From assembly GCA_028292745.1 (NCBI GenBank), contig JAQGLT010000109.1:1-64000 (forward strand): 64,000 bases of DNA, read 5' to 3'. The notes under the pieces are model-generated. The model did not search any database and was not told the origin of the DNA. It saw only the letters and a program-made list of their open reading frames with translations. Position 1 is the stretch's first letter. Every line of letters starts with the position of its first letter. The position numbers and the translations under genes are program-made. This DNA comes from Polaromonas sp. GTDB lineage: Bacteria > Pseudomonadota > Gammaproteobacteria > Burkholderiales > Burkholderiaceae_C. Shown piece after piece: positions 56,138 to 64,000 of this stretch.

Positions 56138-57319
56138 ATGTTCCCTTCTCTTCAACCCTCCCCCTGCGCCATCCTTTTCGTGGACGACGAACCGCAGGCA
56201 TGCAAGTGGTTTGCCCGTCTGTTCGCCGATGAATTCACGATTCTCACGGCCGGTGGCACGGATGAGGCGCTGCAGAAATTACACGCCCACAGCCTGGAAA
56301 TCGCGGTGCTGGTGACCGACTACCGCATGCCCGGCCGCGACGGGCTGGCCTTGCTCAAGGCGGTGCAGCGCGAGCACCGGCATGTCGTGCGGCTGCTGGC
56401 CACGGCCTATGCCGAGAAGGATGTGGCGGTCGCCGCCATCAACCAGGGCCGGATCATGCAAATCCTGGAAAAGCCGTTTGACGATGCGCAGGTGCGCCAG
56501 GCCCTGCGGGAAGCGCTGGACATTTACCGCCAGCGTGAGCGCACCCACTCGCTGATTGAAGGCCGGGCGGCCGCCATGCGCGAGACGCTGGGCTTTCTTG
56601 CGCATGAGCTGAACACCCCGCTGGCAACCGTGCTGGGCTACATGGAGGCGCTCAAGGACCGGCACCGCACCCCGCCCGCCGATGCGGCGCCCGGCGTGGC
56701 ACACATCGCTGAAAACCGCACGGGCGACACGCTTGCGATGGTCGAGGCAGCCGAACGCCGCACGCTCTACGCGCTGTCGCTGCTGTCCACTTTTGTCCAG
56801 TCCGCGCGCGACGCCTACCCAGGCACCACGCCGGCCTCGCCGCACGCGGGCGGCCTGGTGAATGCGCTGCTGAATGAATACCCCTTCGAGGGCGACGAGC
56901 GCGCCTGGGTAAGCTGCGACCTGGCAGCGGACTTCCTGCTGCCCCCGCAGGGCGACTTGCTGTATCTGGTGCTGTGCACACTGACCAAAAACACCCTGCT
57001 TGCCTTGCGCGAAAGCCTGCAGCCGAGCCTGCGCATCACGCTGGAAGCCGCTGCCAGCGCGCCCGACGGCACGGCGCAGGCGGCCATCTGCTTCACTGAC
57101 AATGGCCCGGGCATCGCGCCCGATATTCTTGCGCGGCTCATGAAGGAGCCCGTGACCACGCGCGCCGGGCAAGGCGGCACCGGCATGGGCCTGCTGTTTT
57201 GCCGGCGCGTCGTGCAGTCCATGGGCGGCCTGATCGAGATCAGCTCCGAGGTGAGCCGGGGCACCCGCATTGCGCTGTTATTCAAACCTGATACCCACCT
57301 GAAAAGGGCTGAGCCATGA
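56138..57319 (+). CDS. phcR: PhcR-like response regulator with histidine kinase domain
   Basis: 393 residues. The receiver domain (1-125) has FVDDEP, phospho-acceptor Asp61 in VTDYRMPGRDG, and the Lys in ILEKPFDD. A HisKA-like segment has LGFLAHELNTPLATVLGY (His156), and the ATPase domain has LVLCTLTKNTLLAL, DNGPGIAPD and GQGGTGMGLLF. A receiver followed by a kinase is the PhcR arrangement. It lies 13 nt after phcS. GC is high, as in the rest of the chromosome. Confidence 0.82.
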   Translation: MFPSLQPSPCAILFVDDEPQACKWFARLFADEFTILTAGGTDEALQKLHAHSLEIAVLVTDYRMPGRDGLALLKAVQREHRHVVRLLATAYAEKDVAVAAINQGRIMQILEKPFDDAQVRQALREALDIYRQRERTHSLIEGRAAAMRETLGFLAHELNTPLATVLGYMEALKDRHRTPPADAAPGVAHIAENRTGDTLAMVEAAERRTLYALSLLSTFVQSARDAYPGTTPASPHAGGLVNALLNEYPFEGDERAWVSCDLAADFLLPPQGDLLYLVLCTLTKNTLLALRESLQPSLRITLEAAASAPDGTAQAAICFTDNGPGIAPDILARLMKEPVTTRAGQGGTGMGLLFCRRVVQSMGGLIEISSEVSRGTRIALLFKPDTHLKRAEP

Positions 57320-58293
57320 GTCCAGACAAAATTCTTTTCGTTGATGACGAACCCATGGCAATCAAATATTTTGAACGCCTGGTCAGCCCGCTGGCGCCCG
57401 TGATCACCGCCCTGTCGGTCGAGCAGGGCAAGGCCGTGCTGCGCGAACGCGGCGGCGAGATCGCGGTGCTGGTGTCCGACCAGCGCATGCCGGGCGCGCA
57501 TGGCAACGAACTGCTGGGCTATGCGCGCGAGTTTCACCCGGGCATTGTCCGCATGCTGACCACCGCGTACTCGGAAATCGGCGAGGCGATCGAGGCCATC
57601 AACAGCGGCGAGATCTACCGCTACATCACCAAGCCCTGGGACCTGGGCAGCCTGCATGCCGACCTCAGAAACGCGCTGGAGCTGGCCACGCTGCGCAGCG
57701 AACGCGACCAGCTGGCGCACGAAAAGCTGCTGGTGCAGCAGCGCCAGCTCCTGGGCAGCCGGCTGGCCAGCCTGGCCATGCTGGGGGCCGGCGCCACGCG
57801 CGGCGACAGCAGCGCGGCCATGCAGCGCTATGCGCGCAGTGCGATTGCCGCCCATTGCAGCATGCCGGCCACGGATTGGCATAAATGGGACTATGCCGGC
57901 CTGTTGCAGGCCGAGGCGCAGCGCGGCATGGCGATTGCCCGGGAGCTGGGGCGCTGGCAAGCCGAATTTGGCGAGGACCGCACGGCCGAGCGCGCCTTTG
58001 CACAGCTGGCGCAGGCGCTGGGCGTGCAGTCGCAAGGCGCCAGCCTGCAGTTGCCTTCGGCAGCGCCGCTGACGGCCTTGCTCAACGCCGCGCCGGGCCA
58101 GCTGCCGCAGGCGAGCGACACGGTCTGGCTGGCCTGGCTGCTGTGGTGGAACCGGCCCGTCCAGGTACAGGCGCCGTCAGCCGGCCCGCAGACCGGCGCT
58201 TGGACGGTGCAACTGCCCGCCACCGACAGCGCCGAACCCCCGGTGCCTGCCGACTGGCTGGAGCGGATGATCGAGGACCTGGTCGACATCTGA
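57316..58293 (+). CDS. phcQ: PhcQ-like response regulator
   Basis: 325 residues. The receiver domain (1-120) has LFVDDEPMAIKYFE, Asp55 in VSDQRMPGAHG, LTTAY, and Lys in YITKPWD. A coiled helix (LATLRSERDQLAHEKLLVQQRQ) leads to a C-terminal ~180 residues without a recognisable output domain; no DNA-binding motif is visible. The start overlaps the phcR stop (ATGA). In Ralstonia, PhcQ relays the signal to most PhcA-dependent genes. No PhcA gene lies in the window. Confidence 0.8.
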   Translation: MSPDKILFVDDEPMAIKYFERLVSPLAPVITALSVEQGKAVLRERGGEIAVLVSDQRMPGAHGNELLGYAREFHPGIVRMLTTAYSEIGEAIEAINSGEIYRYITKPWDLGSLHADLRNALELATLRSERDQLAHEKLLVQQRQLLGSRLASLAMLGAGATRGDSSAAMQRYARSAIAAHCSMPATDWHKWDYAGLLQAEAQRGMAIARELGRWQAEFGEDRTAERAFAQLAQALGVQSQGASLQLPSAAPLTALLNAAPGQLPQASDTVWLAWLLWWNRPVQVQAPSAGPQTGAWTVQLPATDSAEPPVPADWLERMIEDLVDI

Positions 58294-58653
58294 CAGGCAC
58301 GGCGCGGCCCGACCCCGGCAGCGTACCGGTCGCCGTTCAGTTCTTATGCGCGGCCCAGGCACTTTGGCAGGGCAGCGGCGCCTCGCTTGGCTGCGCACAG
58401 CCTGCGCCGCCTGCCGGGCGCACATGGCGCTTGTGCGAACTGCCGGCCGGAAAAGCCCACTGCTCCCAGCAAACGCGCGGCATGGCGCCGCCGCCCAAAC
58501 CCAAACCCCTACCCGCCCCCTGAAACCCGGCCTGGTGTAAAAACGCCAGCCTTGCAGATCCTGCAGCGCCGCGGCCAGCAATGGCCCGCGCAGACGGGAC
58601 ATGCACCAACAGAGTGAGCGGCGAGCGCGCAGCGCGAAGAGAAAAGTTCAGAC
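58294..58653. other. Intergenic region phcQ-mrr
   Basis: 360 nt. Short open frames exist on both strands, but none has convincing codon use, a ribosome-binding site or recognisable sequence. GAGCGGCGAGCGCGCAGCGC before the nuclease gene is a GC-rich direct repeat of no clear role. No terminator with a T-run was found. Confidence 0.5.
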
Positions 58654-59484
58654 ATGGAGTTCCGTGAAAAGCCAGGCTGGCCCAAGGCCCTGATCGGGCT
58701 GGCCGCGCGCCTGCCCTGGTGGCTGGGGCTGGCGCTGGCGGGCATCAGCTACCTGGGGCTGCACCACCTGGCGCAAAACCCCATGCCGGCCAACCTTCAG
58801 CCGGGGCAGATGGGAAAGCTGGTGATGTCGGCCACGGTGCAGGGGCTGGCGCTGGCCGGCCAGTACCTGCTGCCTTTTTTCTTCGGCCTGGGCGCGCTGC
58901 TGTCGGCCTGGCGCCGGGGCAAGGCGGCCCGGCTGCACGCGGCCGCCGCACGGCATGCCGACGCGCTGGAGCGCATGAGCTGGCAGGACTTCGAGATTCT
59001 GGTGGGCGAGTATTACCGGCGCCAGGGCTTCAGTGTGCGGGACAACGGCGGGGGCGGCGCCGATGGCGGGGTGGACGTGGTGCTGCAGGACGGCACCGGC
59101 AGCTACCTGGTCCAGTGCAAGCACTGGCGCGCCATGCGGGTCGGGGTGCAGCCGGTGCGCGAGCTGTACGGCGTGATGGCGGCCCATGGCGCGGCGGGCG
59201 GCTTTGTCGTCACGTCGGGCGAATTCACCGCCGAGGCGATCCGGTTTGCCGACGGCCTGGCCTTGGCGCTGGTGAACGGACGGGCGCTGCTGCAGGGCAT
59301 CCGGGCACAGGCCGACAGCGGCCCGGCAAGCGCTCTGGCCGAACCGTCGGTGCCCGATTGCCCGGCCTGCGGCGCGCCCATGGTGCTGCGGCAGGCCCGC
59401 AACGGCGCCAACCCCGGCAAGGCGTTCTGGGGCTGCAGCCGCTATGCGCAGGACCGTTGCCGGGGCACGCGCGAGGTTGCATGA
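58654..59484 (+). CDS. Membrane-anchored Mrr-like restriction endonuclease with C4 zinc finger
   Basis: 276 residues. Two membrane helices (about 16-36, LPWWLGLALAGISYLGLHHL, and 62-86, VQGLALAGQYLLPFFFGLGALL) are followed by an Mrr_cat domain. It has MSWQDFEILVGEYYRRQGF, then GADGGVDVVLQDGTGSYLVQCKHW, giving the D-(Q/E)xK nuclease triad as D and QCK. The end is a topoisomerase-type C4 zinc ribbon (CPACGAPMVLRQ ... FWGCSRYAQDRC). Related proteins are annotated as restriction endonucleases; whether this one cuts foreign DNA is unknown. Confidence 0.87.
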   Translation: MEFREKPGWPKALIGLAARLPWWLGLALAGISYLGLHHLAQNPMPANLQPGQMGKLVMSATVQGLALAGQYLLPFFFGLGALLSAWRRGKAARLHAAAARHADALERMSWQDFEILVGEYYRRQGFSVRDNGGGGADGGVDVVLQDGTGSYLVQCKHWRAMRVGVQPVRELYGVMAAHGAAGGFVVTSGEFTAEAIRFADGLALALVNGRALLQGIRAQADSGPASALAEPSVPDCPACGAPMVLRQARNGANPGKAFWGCSRYAQDRCRGTREVA

Positions 59485-59503
59485 GCCCAGGCCGGCCAAC
59501 CAA

Positions 59504-59565
59504 ACGCTATGAATACCATAGCTGATTACGCTTACGCAATAAGCGCAAAGGCCATATTTTGCTTA
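59504..59565 (+). repeat. 58-bp repeat R1 between mrr and the tautomerase gene
   Basis: Reads ACGCTATGAATACCATAGCT, then GATTACGCTTACGCAATAAG and CGCAAAGGCCATATTTTGC. All blocks are present with normal spacing. Confidence 0.85.
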
Positions 59566-59757
59566 AAAAGACCGCCTGGCGCCGGCCATGGCCGCCATGT
59601 GCCGCATGCTGCGTGCTGCGGGCAACCGCGCCGCCGCGAGCCGGCCACGCGCAGGCCAATCCCTGGCGCGAGACAATCCGCGCCCAGACACGGAATAATG
59701 CACAGCTTGCGTGCTTTCGCGCAGCCTGCCCGCCAACCCGCCTCCAAAGGAAACCCC

Positions 59758-59949
59758 ATGCCTACTTACCATATCGAAATGCTGGAGGGCCGCACCCTTG
59801 AACAAAAGAAGAAGCTGGTGGAAGCCATCACCCGCGTGAGCGTCGAGATTCTGGGCGGCCAGGCCGATTCCGTTGACATTCTGATCACCGACGTCAAGCG
59901 CGAAAACTGGGCCACCGGCGGCAAGCTCTGGTCGGAACCGCGCAACTGA
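59758..59949 (+). CDS. 4-oxalocrotonate tautomerase family protein
   Basis: 63 residues, the normal length for the family. Met removal exposes catalytic Pro1 (MPTYHIEMLEGRTLEQKKKL). The body continues with EILGGQADSVDILITDVKRENWATGG. AAAGGA lies 7 nt before the ATG. The family tautomerises 2-hydroxydienoates in aromatic meta-cleavage; no such pathway genes are adjacent, so the substrate is open. Confidence 0.9.
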   Translation: MPTYHIEMLEGRTLEQKKKLVEAITRVSVEILGGQADSVDILITDVKRENWATGGKLWSEPRN

Positions 59950-60043
59950 CGCCCGTTCGCGCCCAGCGTTACGGCGCCGCGTTGCCTGTGGCACGCTGCT
60001 TGCGCCCGCCTCAACGCGATGTGAAAAAATCCCCGGAATCCCC

Positions 60044-61522
60044 TTGAGCACCCCGACCTCTCCCTCTTCCCTGGCCGCGCTGCAGGCGCGCTTCGGCCCG
60101 CGCTACCGCTGGCTGCTGCTGGTGGCGGTGATGGTCGGCACGATGGCCTCGATCATGTCGTCCACCATCATCAACGTGGCCATTCCCGACCTGAGCCGGC
60201 ATTTCTCGCTCGGCCAGGGCCGGGCGCAATGGGTCAGCTCCGGCTTCATGGTGGCGATGACGGTGTCGATGCTGACCACCCCCTGGCTGCTGGCGCGCTA
60301 CGGCTACCGGCGCACCTATGTGGGCTGCATGCTGCTGCTGATGGCCGGCGGCATCGTCGGCGGGCTGGCCAATAATTTTTTCCTGGTGCTGGCCGCGCGG
60401 GTGGCCGAAGGGCTGGCGGCCGGCGTGGTGCAGCCGATTCCGGCCATCATCATCATGCGCGCTTTCGGGCCGCACGAGCAGGGCCGGGCCAGCGGCCTGT
60501 TCGGCATGGGCGTGGTGCTGGCGCCGGCGGTCGGCCCCAGCGTCGGCGGCGTGCTGGTGGACCTGTTCGGCTGGCGCTCGATCTTCTTCATGGTGGTGCC
60601 GCTGTGCCTGTTGTCGCTGTGGATGGCGCTGCGCTACGTGCCCAACGCCGCGCCCGGCGGCGTCGCGGCCAACCGCAACGGCGAGATGATCGACTGGCGC
60701 GGCCTGCTGCTGGCCGCTGTCGGCACCCTGTGCCTGCTCAACGGCATGGTCGCGCTGCACGGCGGCGACCGGCTGCAGGCGGCGCTGCTGCTGGCCGCTT
60801 TCGCCGTGGCGCTGGGGGGGTTCGTGGGCTGGCAGCGCCACATGCGGGCAACCGGCCGCACGCCGCTGATGAACCTGGCGCTCTTTGGCTGCCGGCCGTT
60901 CGCCATGGGCAGCGTGGTGGCGTTCATTTACGGCACGGCGCTGTTCGGCTCGACCTACCTGCTGCCGGTCTACATGCAGCTGGGGCTGAACCTCTCGGCG
61001 TCCCATGCCGGCACGGTGCTGCTGCCCGCCGGGCTGGTGCTGGCCGTCACGATTGCCGGCGTCGGGCGGCTGGCCGACAAGCAGCCGACCTGGCTGCTGG
61101 TCAGCATTGGCCTGGCCCTGCTGGCCGCCTCTTTCGCGCTGATGCTGACGGTCGGGCTGACGTCGGCGCTGTGGCTGCTGGCGCTGTGGGCGACGCTGGG
61201 GCGCATCGGGCTGGGGTTCATCCTGCCTTCGCTCAACCTGGGCTCGCTGCGGCCGCTGGACAATGCGCTGATGTCCCAGGGCGCCAGCGCCATCAGCTTC
61301 GTGCGCATGCTGGGCGGGGCCATCGGCGTGAGCCTGTGCGGCATCGTGCTGGAATGGCGGCTCGCGGCCCACGGCGACTCCCTGGCCCACGCCACCAGCA
61401 GCCCGGCCCGGCTGGCCGCCTTCAATGAATCCTTTTTGATGCTGGCCGCCCTGTGCGTGCTGGCGATCGTCGCTGCATTCCAACTTCGCGCGCCGGCAGC
61501 CGCCGCGGCCACCGGGGACTGA
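60044..61522 (+). CDS. MFS multidrug transporter, DHA2 (EmrB/QacA) family
   Basis: 492 residues from a TTG start at 60044; no upstream ATG in frame fits better. About 14 membrane helices. DHA2 features: SIMSSTIINVAIPDLSRHF, QWVSSGFMVAMTVSMLTTPWLLARYGYRRTY (motif A region) and GMGVVLAPAVGPSVGGVLVD (motif C of drug:H+ antiporters). It is 2 nt before the amidotransferase gene on the same strand. No membrane-fusion partner (EmrA) is adjacent. The substrate is unknown. Confidence 0.9.
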   Translation: MSTPTSPSSLAALQARFGPRYRWLLLVAVMVGTMASIMSSTIINVAIPDLSRHFSLGQGRAQWVSSGFMVAMTVSMLTTPWLLARYGYRRTYVGCMLLLMAGGIVGGLANNFFLVLAARVAEGLAAGVVQPIPAIIIMRAFGPHEQGRASGLFGMGVVLAPAVGPSVGGVLVDLFGWRSIFFMVVPLCLLSLWMALRYVPNAAPGGVAANRNGEMIDWRGLLLAAVGTLCLLNGMVALHGGDRLQAALLLAAFAVALGGFVGWQRHMRATGRTPLMNLALFGCRPFAMGSVVAFIYGTALFGSTYLLPVYMQLGLNLSASHAGTVLLPAGLVLAVTIAGVGRLADKQPTWLLVSIGLALLAASFALMLTVGLTSALWLLALWATLGRIGLGFILPSLNLGSLRPLDNALMSQGASAISFVRMLGGAIGVSLCGIVLEWRLAAHGDSLAHATSSPARLAAFNESFLMLAALCVLAIVAAFQLRAPAAAAATGD

Positions 61523-61524
61523 CC

Positions 61525-62328
61525 ATGTGCCAACTGCTAGGCATGAACTGCAACGCGCCCACCGACGTGACCTTCAGCTTTCGCGGTTTCGCGCGGCGCG
61601 GCGGCCAGACCGACCACCATGGCGATGGCTGGGGAATCGCTTTTTTCGAGGGCGACGCCGTCGAGGGCGGCGACCGGGGCCTGCGCCATTTCGTCGACCA
61701 CCTGCCGGCCTGCGCGTCGCCGGTGGCGGAGCTGATTCGCCGCTACCCGATCAAGAGCCGCAACGTCATCGCTCATATCCGCAAGGCCACGCAAGGCCGG
61801 GTCGCGCTGGAAAACTGCCACCCCTTCGTGCGCGAGCTGTGGGGCCGCTACTGGGTGTTCGCGCACAACGGCAACTTGGCGGCGTTTTCACCGCGCCTGC
61901 ACGGCAGCTTCCGGCCGGTCGGCGGCACCGACAGCGAGCGCGCCTTTTGCTGGCTCATGCAGGAGCTGGCCAAATCCCATGCGGACGTGCCCAGCGTGCA
62001 GGAGCTGAGCATCACGCTGCGCGAGCTGGCCGCGCAGATTGCGCCGCACGGCACCTTCAACTTTCTGCTGAGCAACGGCCAGGCGCTGTGGGCCCATGCC
62101 TCCTCCAAGCCCGACTCCCCCATCCTGTACTACGTGGAGCGCCGGCATCCGTTCGCCCATGCGACGCTGAGCGACGAGGACGTGAGCGTGAATTTCCAGG
62201 ACCACACCCAGCCGACCGACCGGGTGGCCGTGGTGGTGACCGCGCCGCTGACCACCAATGAAACCTGGACGGCTTTTGCGCCGGGCGAGCTCAAGGTGTT
62301 CGAAGGCGGCGCGTTGATCGACGCCTGA
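61525..62328 (+). CDS. Class II glutamine amidotransferase (YafJ-like)
   Basis: 267 residues. After Met removal, Cys2 (MCQLLGMNCN) is the N-terminal nucleophile. GGQTDHHGDGWGIAFFEG, VIAHIRKATQGRV and WVFAHNGNLAAFSP are the glutamine-binding motifs of the GATase_4/YafJ family. There is no synthetase domain and no obvious acceptor partner. It is convergent with gshB, with stops 2 nt apart. Confidence 0.9.
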   Translation: MCQLLGMNCNAPTDVTFSFRGFARRGGQTDHHGDGWGIAFFEGDAVEGGDRGLRHFVDHLPACASPVAELIRRYPIKSRNVIAHIRKATQGRVALENCHPFVRELWGRYWVFAHNGNLAAFSPRLHGSFRPVGGTDSERAFCWLMQELAKSHADVPSVQELSITLRELAAQIAPHGTFNFLLSNGQALWAHASSKPDSPILYYVERRHPFAHATLSDEDVSVNFQDHTQPTDRVAVVVTAPLTTNETWTAFAPGELKVFEGGALIDA

Positions 62329-62330
62329 CG

Positions 62331-63290
62331 CTACCGGGCGGCCAGCGCCGCCTCCAGCGCGTCGATGAACATCGCCGCCACGTCAAAGCCGGCCTGGTCG
62401 AAAATTTCCTGAAAGCAGGTCGGGCTGGTGACGTTGATCTCGGTCACATGGTCGCCGATCACGTCGATGCCGGCCAGCAGCAGGCCGCGCGACGCCAGCA
62501 CCGGCCCCAGCGCCTCGGCAATCTCAAAATCCCGCCTGGACAGCGGCTGGGCCACGCCCAGGCCGCCGGCGGCGAGGTTGCCGCGCACCTCGCTGCCCTG
62601 CGGAATGCGCGCCAGGCTGAACGGCACCGGCTTGCCGCCGATCACCAGCACCCGCTTGTCGCCCTGGGCGATTTCGGGCAGGAACTTCTGCACCATCACG
62701 CTTTCAGCGCCATTTTTGTTCAGCGTCTCGATGATGGCGCCCAGGTTCAGGCCGTCGGCCTTGACGCGGAAAATGCCCATGCCGCCCATGCCGTCGAGCG
62801 GCTTCAGGATGATGTCCTGGTGCGCGGCGTGAAAGCGCCGGATGTCCGCCGCGCTGCGCGTGACCAGCGTGGGCCCGCTGAACTGCGCGAACTCCAGGAT
62901 GGCGAGCTTTTCCGGGTGGTCGCGTAGCGCGCGCGGGCGGTTGAAGACCCTGGCGCCCTCGCGCTCGGCCTGCTCCAGCAAATGGGTGGCATAGAAATAC
63001 TCGCTGTCGAACGGCGGGTCCTTGCGCATGATCACCGCATCAAAGCCGGCGATGGCTGCCGGCCCGTCCGGGCGCGCCGCATCGGCGGCAAACCAGGCCT
63101 GGGCATCGCCGGTGAGCCGGACGTGGCGCACCTGGGCGGCCACCTGGCTGCCGGTTTGCCAGCCCATGTGCTGCGGCTCGCAGGCGCTGATGCGGTGGCC
63201 GCGTCTTTGCGCCTCGCGCATCATGGCAAAGGTGGTGTCCTTGTAGATCTTGAAGGACTCCAGCGGATCGGCAATAAAAAGAATGTTCAT
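62331..63290 (-). CDS. gshB: Glutathione synthetase
   Basis: 319 residues; joins gamma-glutamylcysteine and glycine. MNILFIADPLESFKIYKDTT is the usual N-terminus. The ATP-grasp domain has ILKPLDGMGGMGIFRV, VMVQKFLPEI and RGNLAAGG, and the end has INVTSPTCFQEIFDQAG. The canonical gshA partner is not adjacent; a YbdK-type ligase lies at 13.3 kb. Confidence 0.96.
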   Translation of the reverse strand: MNILFIADPLESFKIYKDTTFAMMREAQRRGHRISACEPQHMGWQTGSQVAAQVRHVRLTGDAQAWFAADAARPDGPAAIAGFDAVIMRKDPPFDSEYFYATHLLEQAEREGARVFNRPRALRDHPEKLAILEFAQFSGPTLVTRSAADIRRFHAAHQDIILKPLDGMGGMGIFRVKADGLNLGAIIETLNKNGAESVMVQKFLPEIAQGDKRVLVIGGKPVPFSLARIPQGSEVRGNLAAGGLGVAQPLSRRDFEIAEALGPVLASRGLLLAGIDVIGDHVTEINVTSPTCFQEIFDQAGFDVAAMFIDALEAALAAR

Positions 63291-63516
63291 GGATTTTTAT
63301 GGGACCCGGAGGTCGTGGTGGGCGCCGGCCTGGGAAGGCGCTTGGGCGTTGCCGGCCTATTGTTGTACAAACCGGGCCGGCGCGCAGCCCATGCCGGCCC
63401 AAAAGCCGGGCCGGCACCGGTTATCGCGCATCTGGCAACCAAGCGGAAGCCGTGCCAAGCGCGGCCCGGCGGGGCGGGCTCGACACCGCCAGGGCCATCC
63501 GGCGCGCCAGCTCGGC

Positions 63517-64000
63517 TCAAATCTCGATCTTGCTGCCCAGTTCCACCACTGAATTGTTCGGCAGGTTCATGAAATCGGCCGCGCCGCTGGCGTTGTGGTG
63601 CATCTGCGCGAACAGCTTTTCGCGCCAGGCGGTCATGCCGCTGCCAATCGTCGGGATGACCGTGTCGCGCGATAAAAAGTAGCTGGTTGTCATTGGCTCC
63701 AGCTGGCAGCCCCGGTTTTTGATCTGCGTCAGCGCCTTGGGCAGGTCCAGGTTGTTCTTGAAACCGTAATTCACAGTGACCTGCCAGCAGTCATGGCCCA
63801 GGGCCTCCACCTGCAGCCGCTTGTCCAGGCCAATCCAGGGCACTTCATGGTTGCGCACGGTGACGAACAGGTTCTGCTCATGCAGCACCTTGTTGTGCTT
63901 GAGGTTGTGCAGCATGGCGTTGGGCACGATGCCGGCCTCGGCGGTCATGAACACGGCCGTGCCCGCCACCCGCAGCGGCGGGCTGACGAACACGGAATCC
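63517..64000 (-). CDS. kup: Kup potassium uptake protein, C-terminal part (cut by window edge)
   Basis: About 160 residues, open to the right edge. [40 protein letters not shown] and [25 protein letters not shown] are characteristic of the cytoplasmic C-terminal domain of Kup, which imports K+ with H+. The membrane part lies outside the window. It ends with ELGSKIEI. It is transcribed toward gshB, 226 nt away. Confidence 0.93.
   Translation of the reverse strand, partial: DSVFVSPPLRVAGTAVFMTAEAGIVPNAMLHNLKHNKVLHEQNLFVTVRNHEVPWIGLDKRLQVEALGHDCWQVTVNYGFKNNLDLPKALTQIKNRGCQLEPMTTSYFLSRDTVIPTIGSGMTAWREKLFAQMHHNASGAADFMNLPNNSVVELGSKIEI

Noticed and set aside
58337-58609. Small minus-strand gene between phcQ and mrr
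   Set aside because: 90-codon frame rich in Gly/Ala with no recognisable motif, no convincing ribosome-binding site and competing frames on both strands.

Overview
The window is high-GC chromosomal DNA (roughly two thirds G+C by eye) from a betaproteobacterium. It is most likely a Comamonadaceae member close to Polaromonas. The gene orders tRNA-Tyr/Gly/Thr-tuf, rpe-gph-trpE-trpG-trpD-trpC, lptA-lptB-rpoN and argS-SPOR-dsbA are typical of Burkholderiales. A dispersed palindromic repeat of about 58 bp, present here in at least 14 copies, points the same way. The genus call is inference; no 16S gene is present.

Layout. 1-610 (minus): tRNA genes ahead of the start of tuf. 820-9361 (minus): rpe, gph, trpE, trpG, then two foreign-looking insertions (a threonine aldolase and a LysE/RhtB exporter), then trpD, trpC and ung. 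9468-16789 (plus): apaG, a 'site-specific recombinase' membrane protein, a CPA2 antiporter overlapping a YbdK-type carboxylate-amine ligase, thiL, pgpA and the NMN amidase gene. 16826-20900 (minus): GAF protein, small protein, OsmC, and a three-PAS GGDEF-EAL protein. 21505-26897 (minus): a coupled DUF2760/Hsp70/Hsp70 module. 27379-31198 (minus): malate synthase G, a TauE/SafE permease and a haloacid dehalogenase. 31520-34728 (plus): an HMG-CoA-lyase/CoA-transferase fusion, the stub of an AroQ-like gene, and a LysR regulator. 35000-38381: argS, SPOR protein, dsbA. 39291-44443: a two-partner secretion pair and an L,D-transpeptidase-like protein. 44713-50059: lptA, lptB, rpoN, an RlmL-type rRNA methyltransferase and a coupled PIN protein. 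50089-52816: an FMN glutamate-synthase-like protein and a YecA/SEC-C protein. 53373-58293: a four-gene phcBSRQ-type fatty-acid-methyl-ester quorum-sensing operon. 58654-64000: membrane-anchored Mrr-like nuclease, tautomerase, DHA2 efflux pump, class II amidotransferase, gshB and the 3' end of kup.

Most interesting points. (1) The phc operon has a sharp change of base composition inside the sensor kinase gene: the signal synthase and the sensor's membrane half are about 45-52% GC in sampled lines, while the kinase half and both response regulators are about 65-73%. This looks like exchange of a signal-specificity cassette. (2) The DUF2760/Hsp70/Hsp70 module has no J-protein or GrpE beside it and its function is not established. 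(3) The 58-bp repeat has entered several reading frames (lysE, gph, thiL, rpoN), forms the end of the PIN gene, and supplies the Shine-Dalgarno sequence of the threonine aldolase. (4) A second GC-rich repeat lies in frame in the aldolase and on both sides of rpoN.

All functional calls come from reading motifs and gene order; no database search was run.
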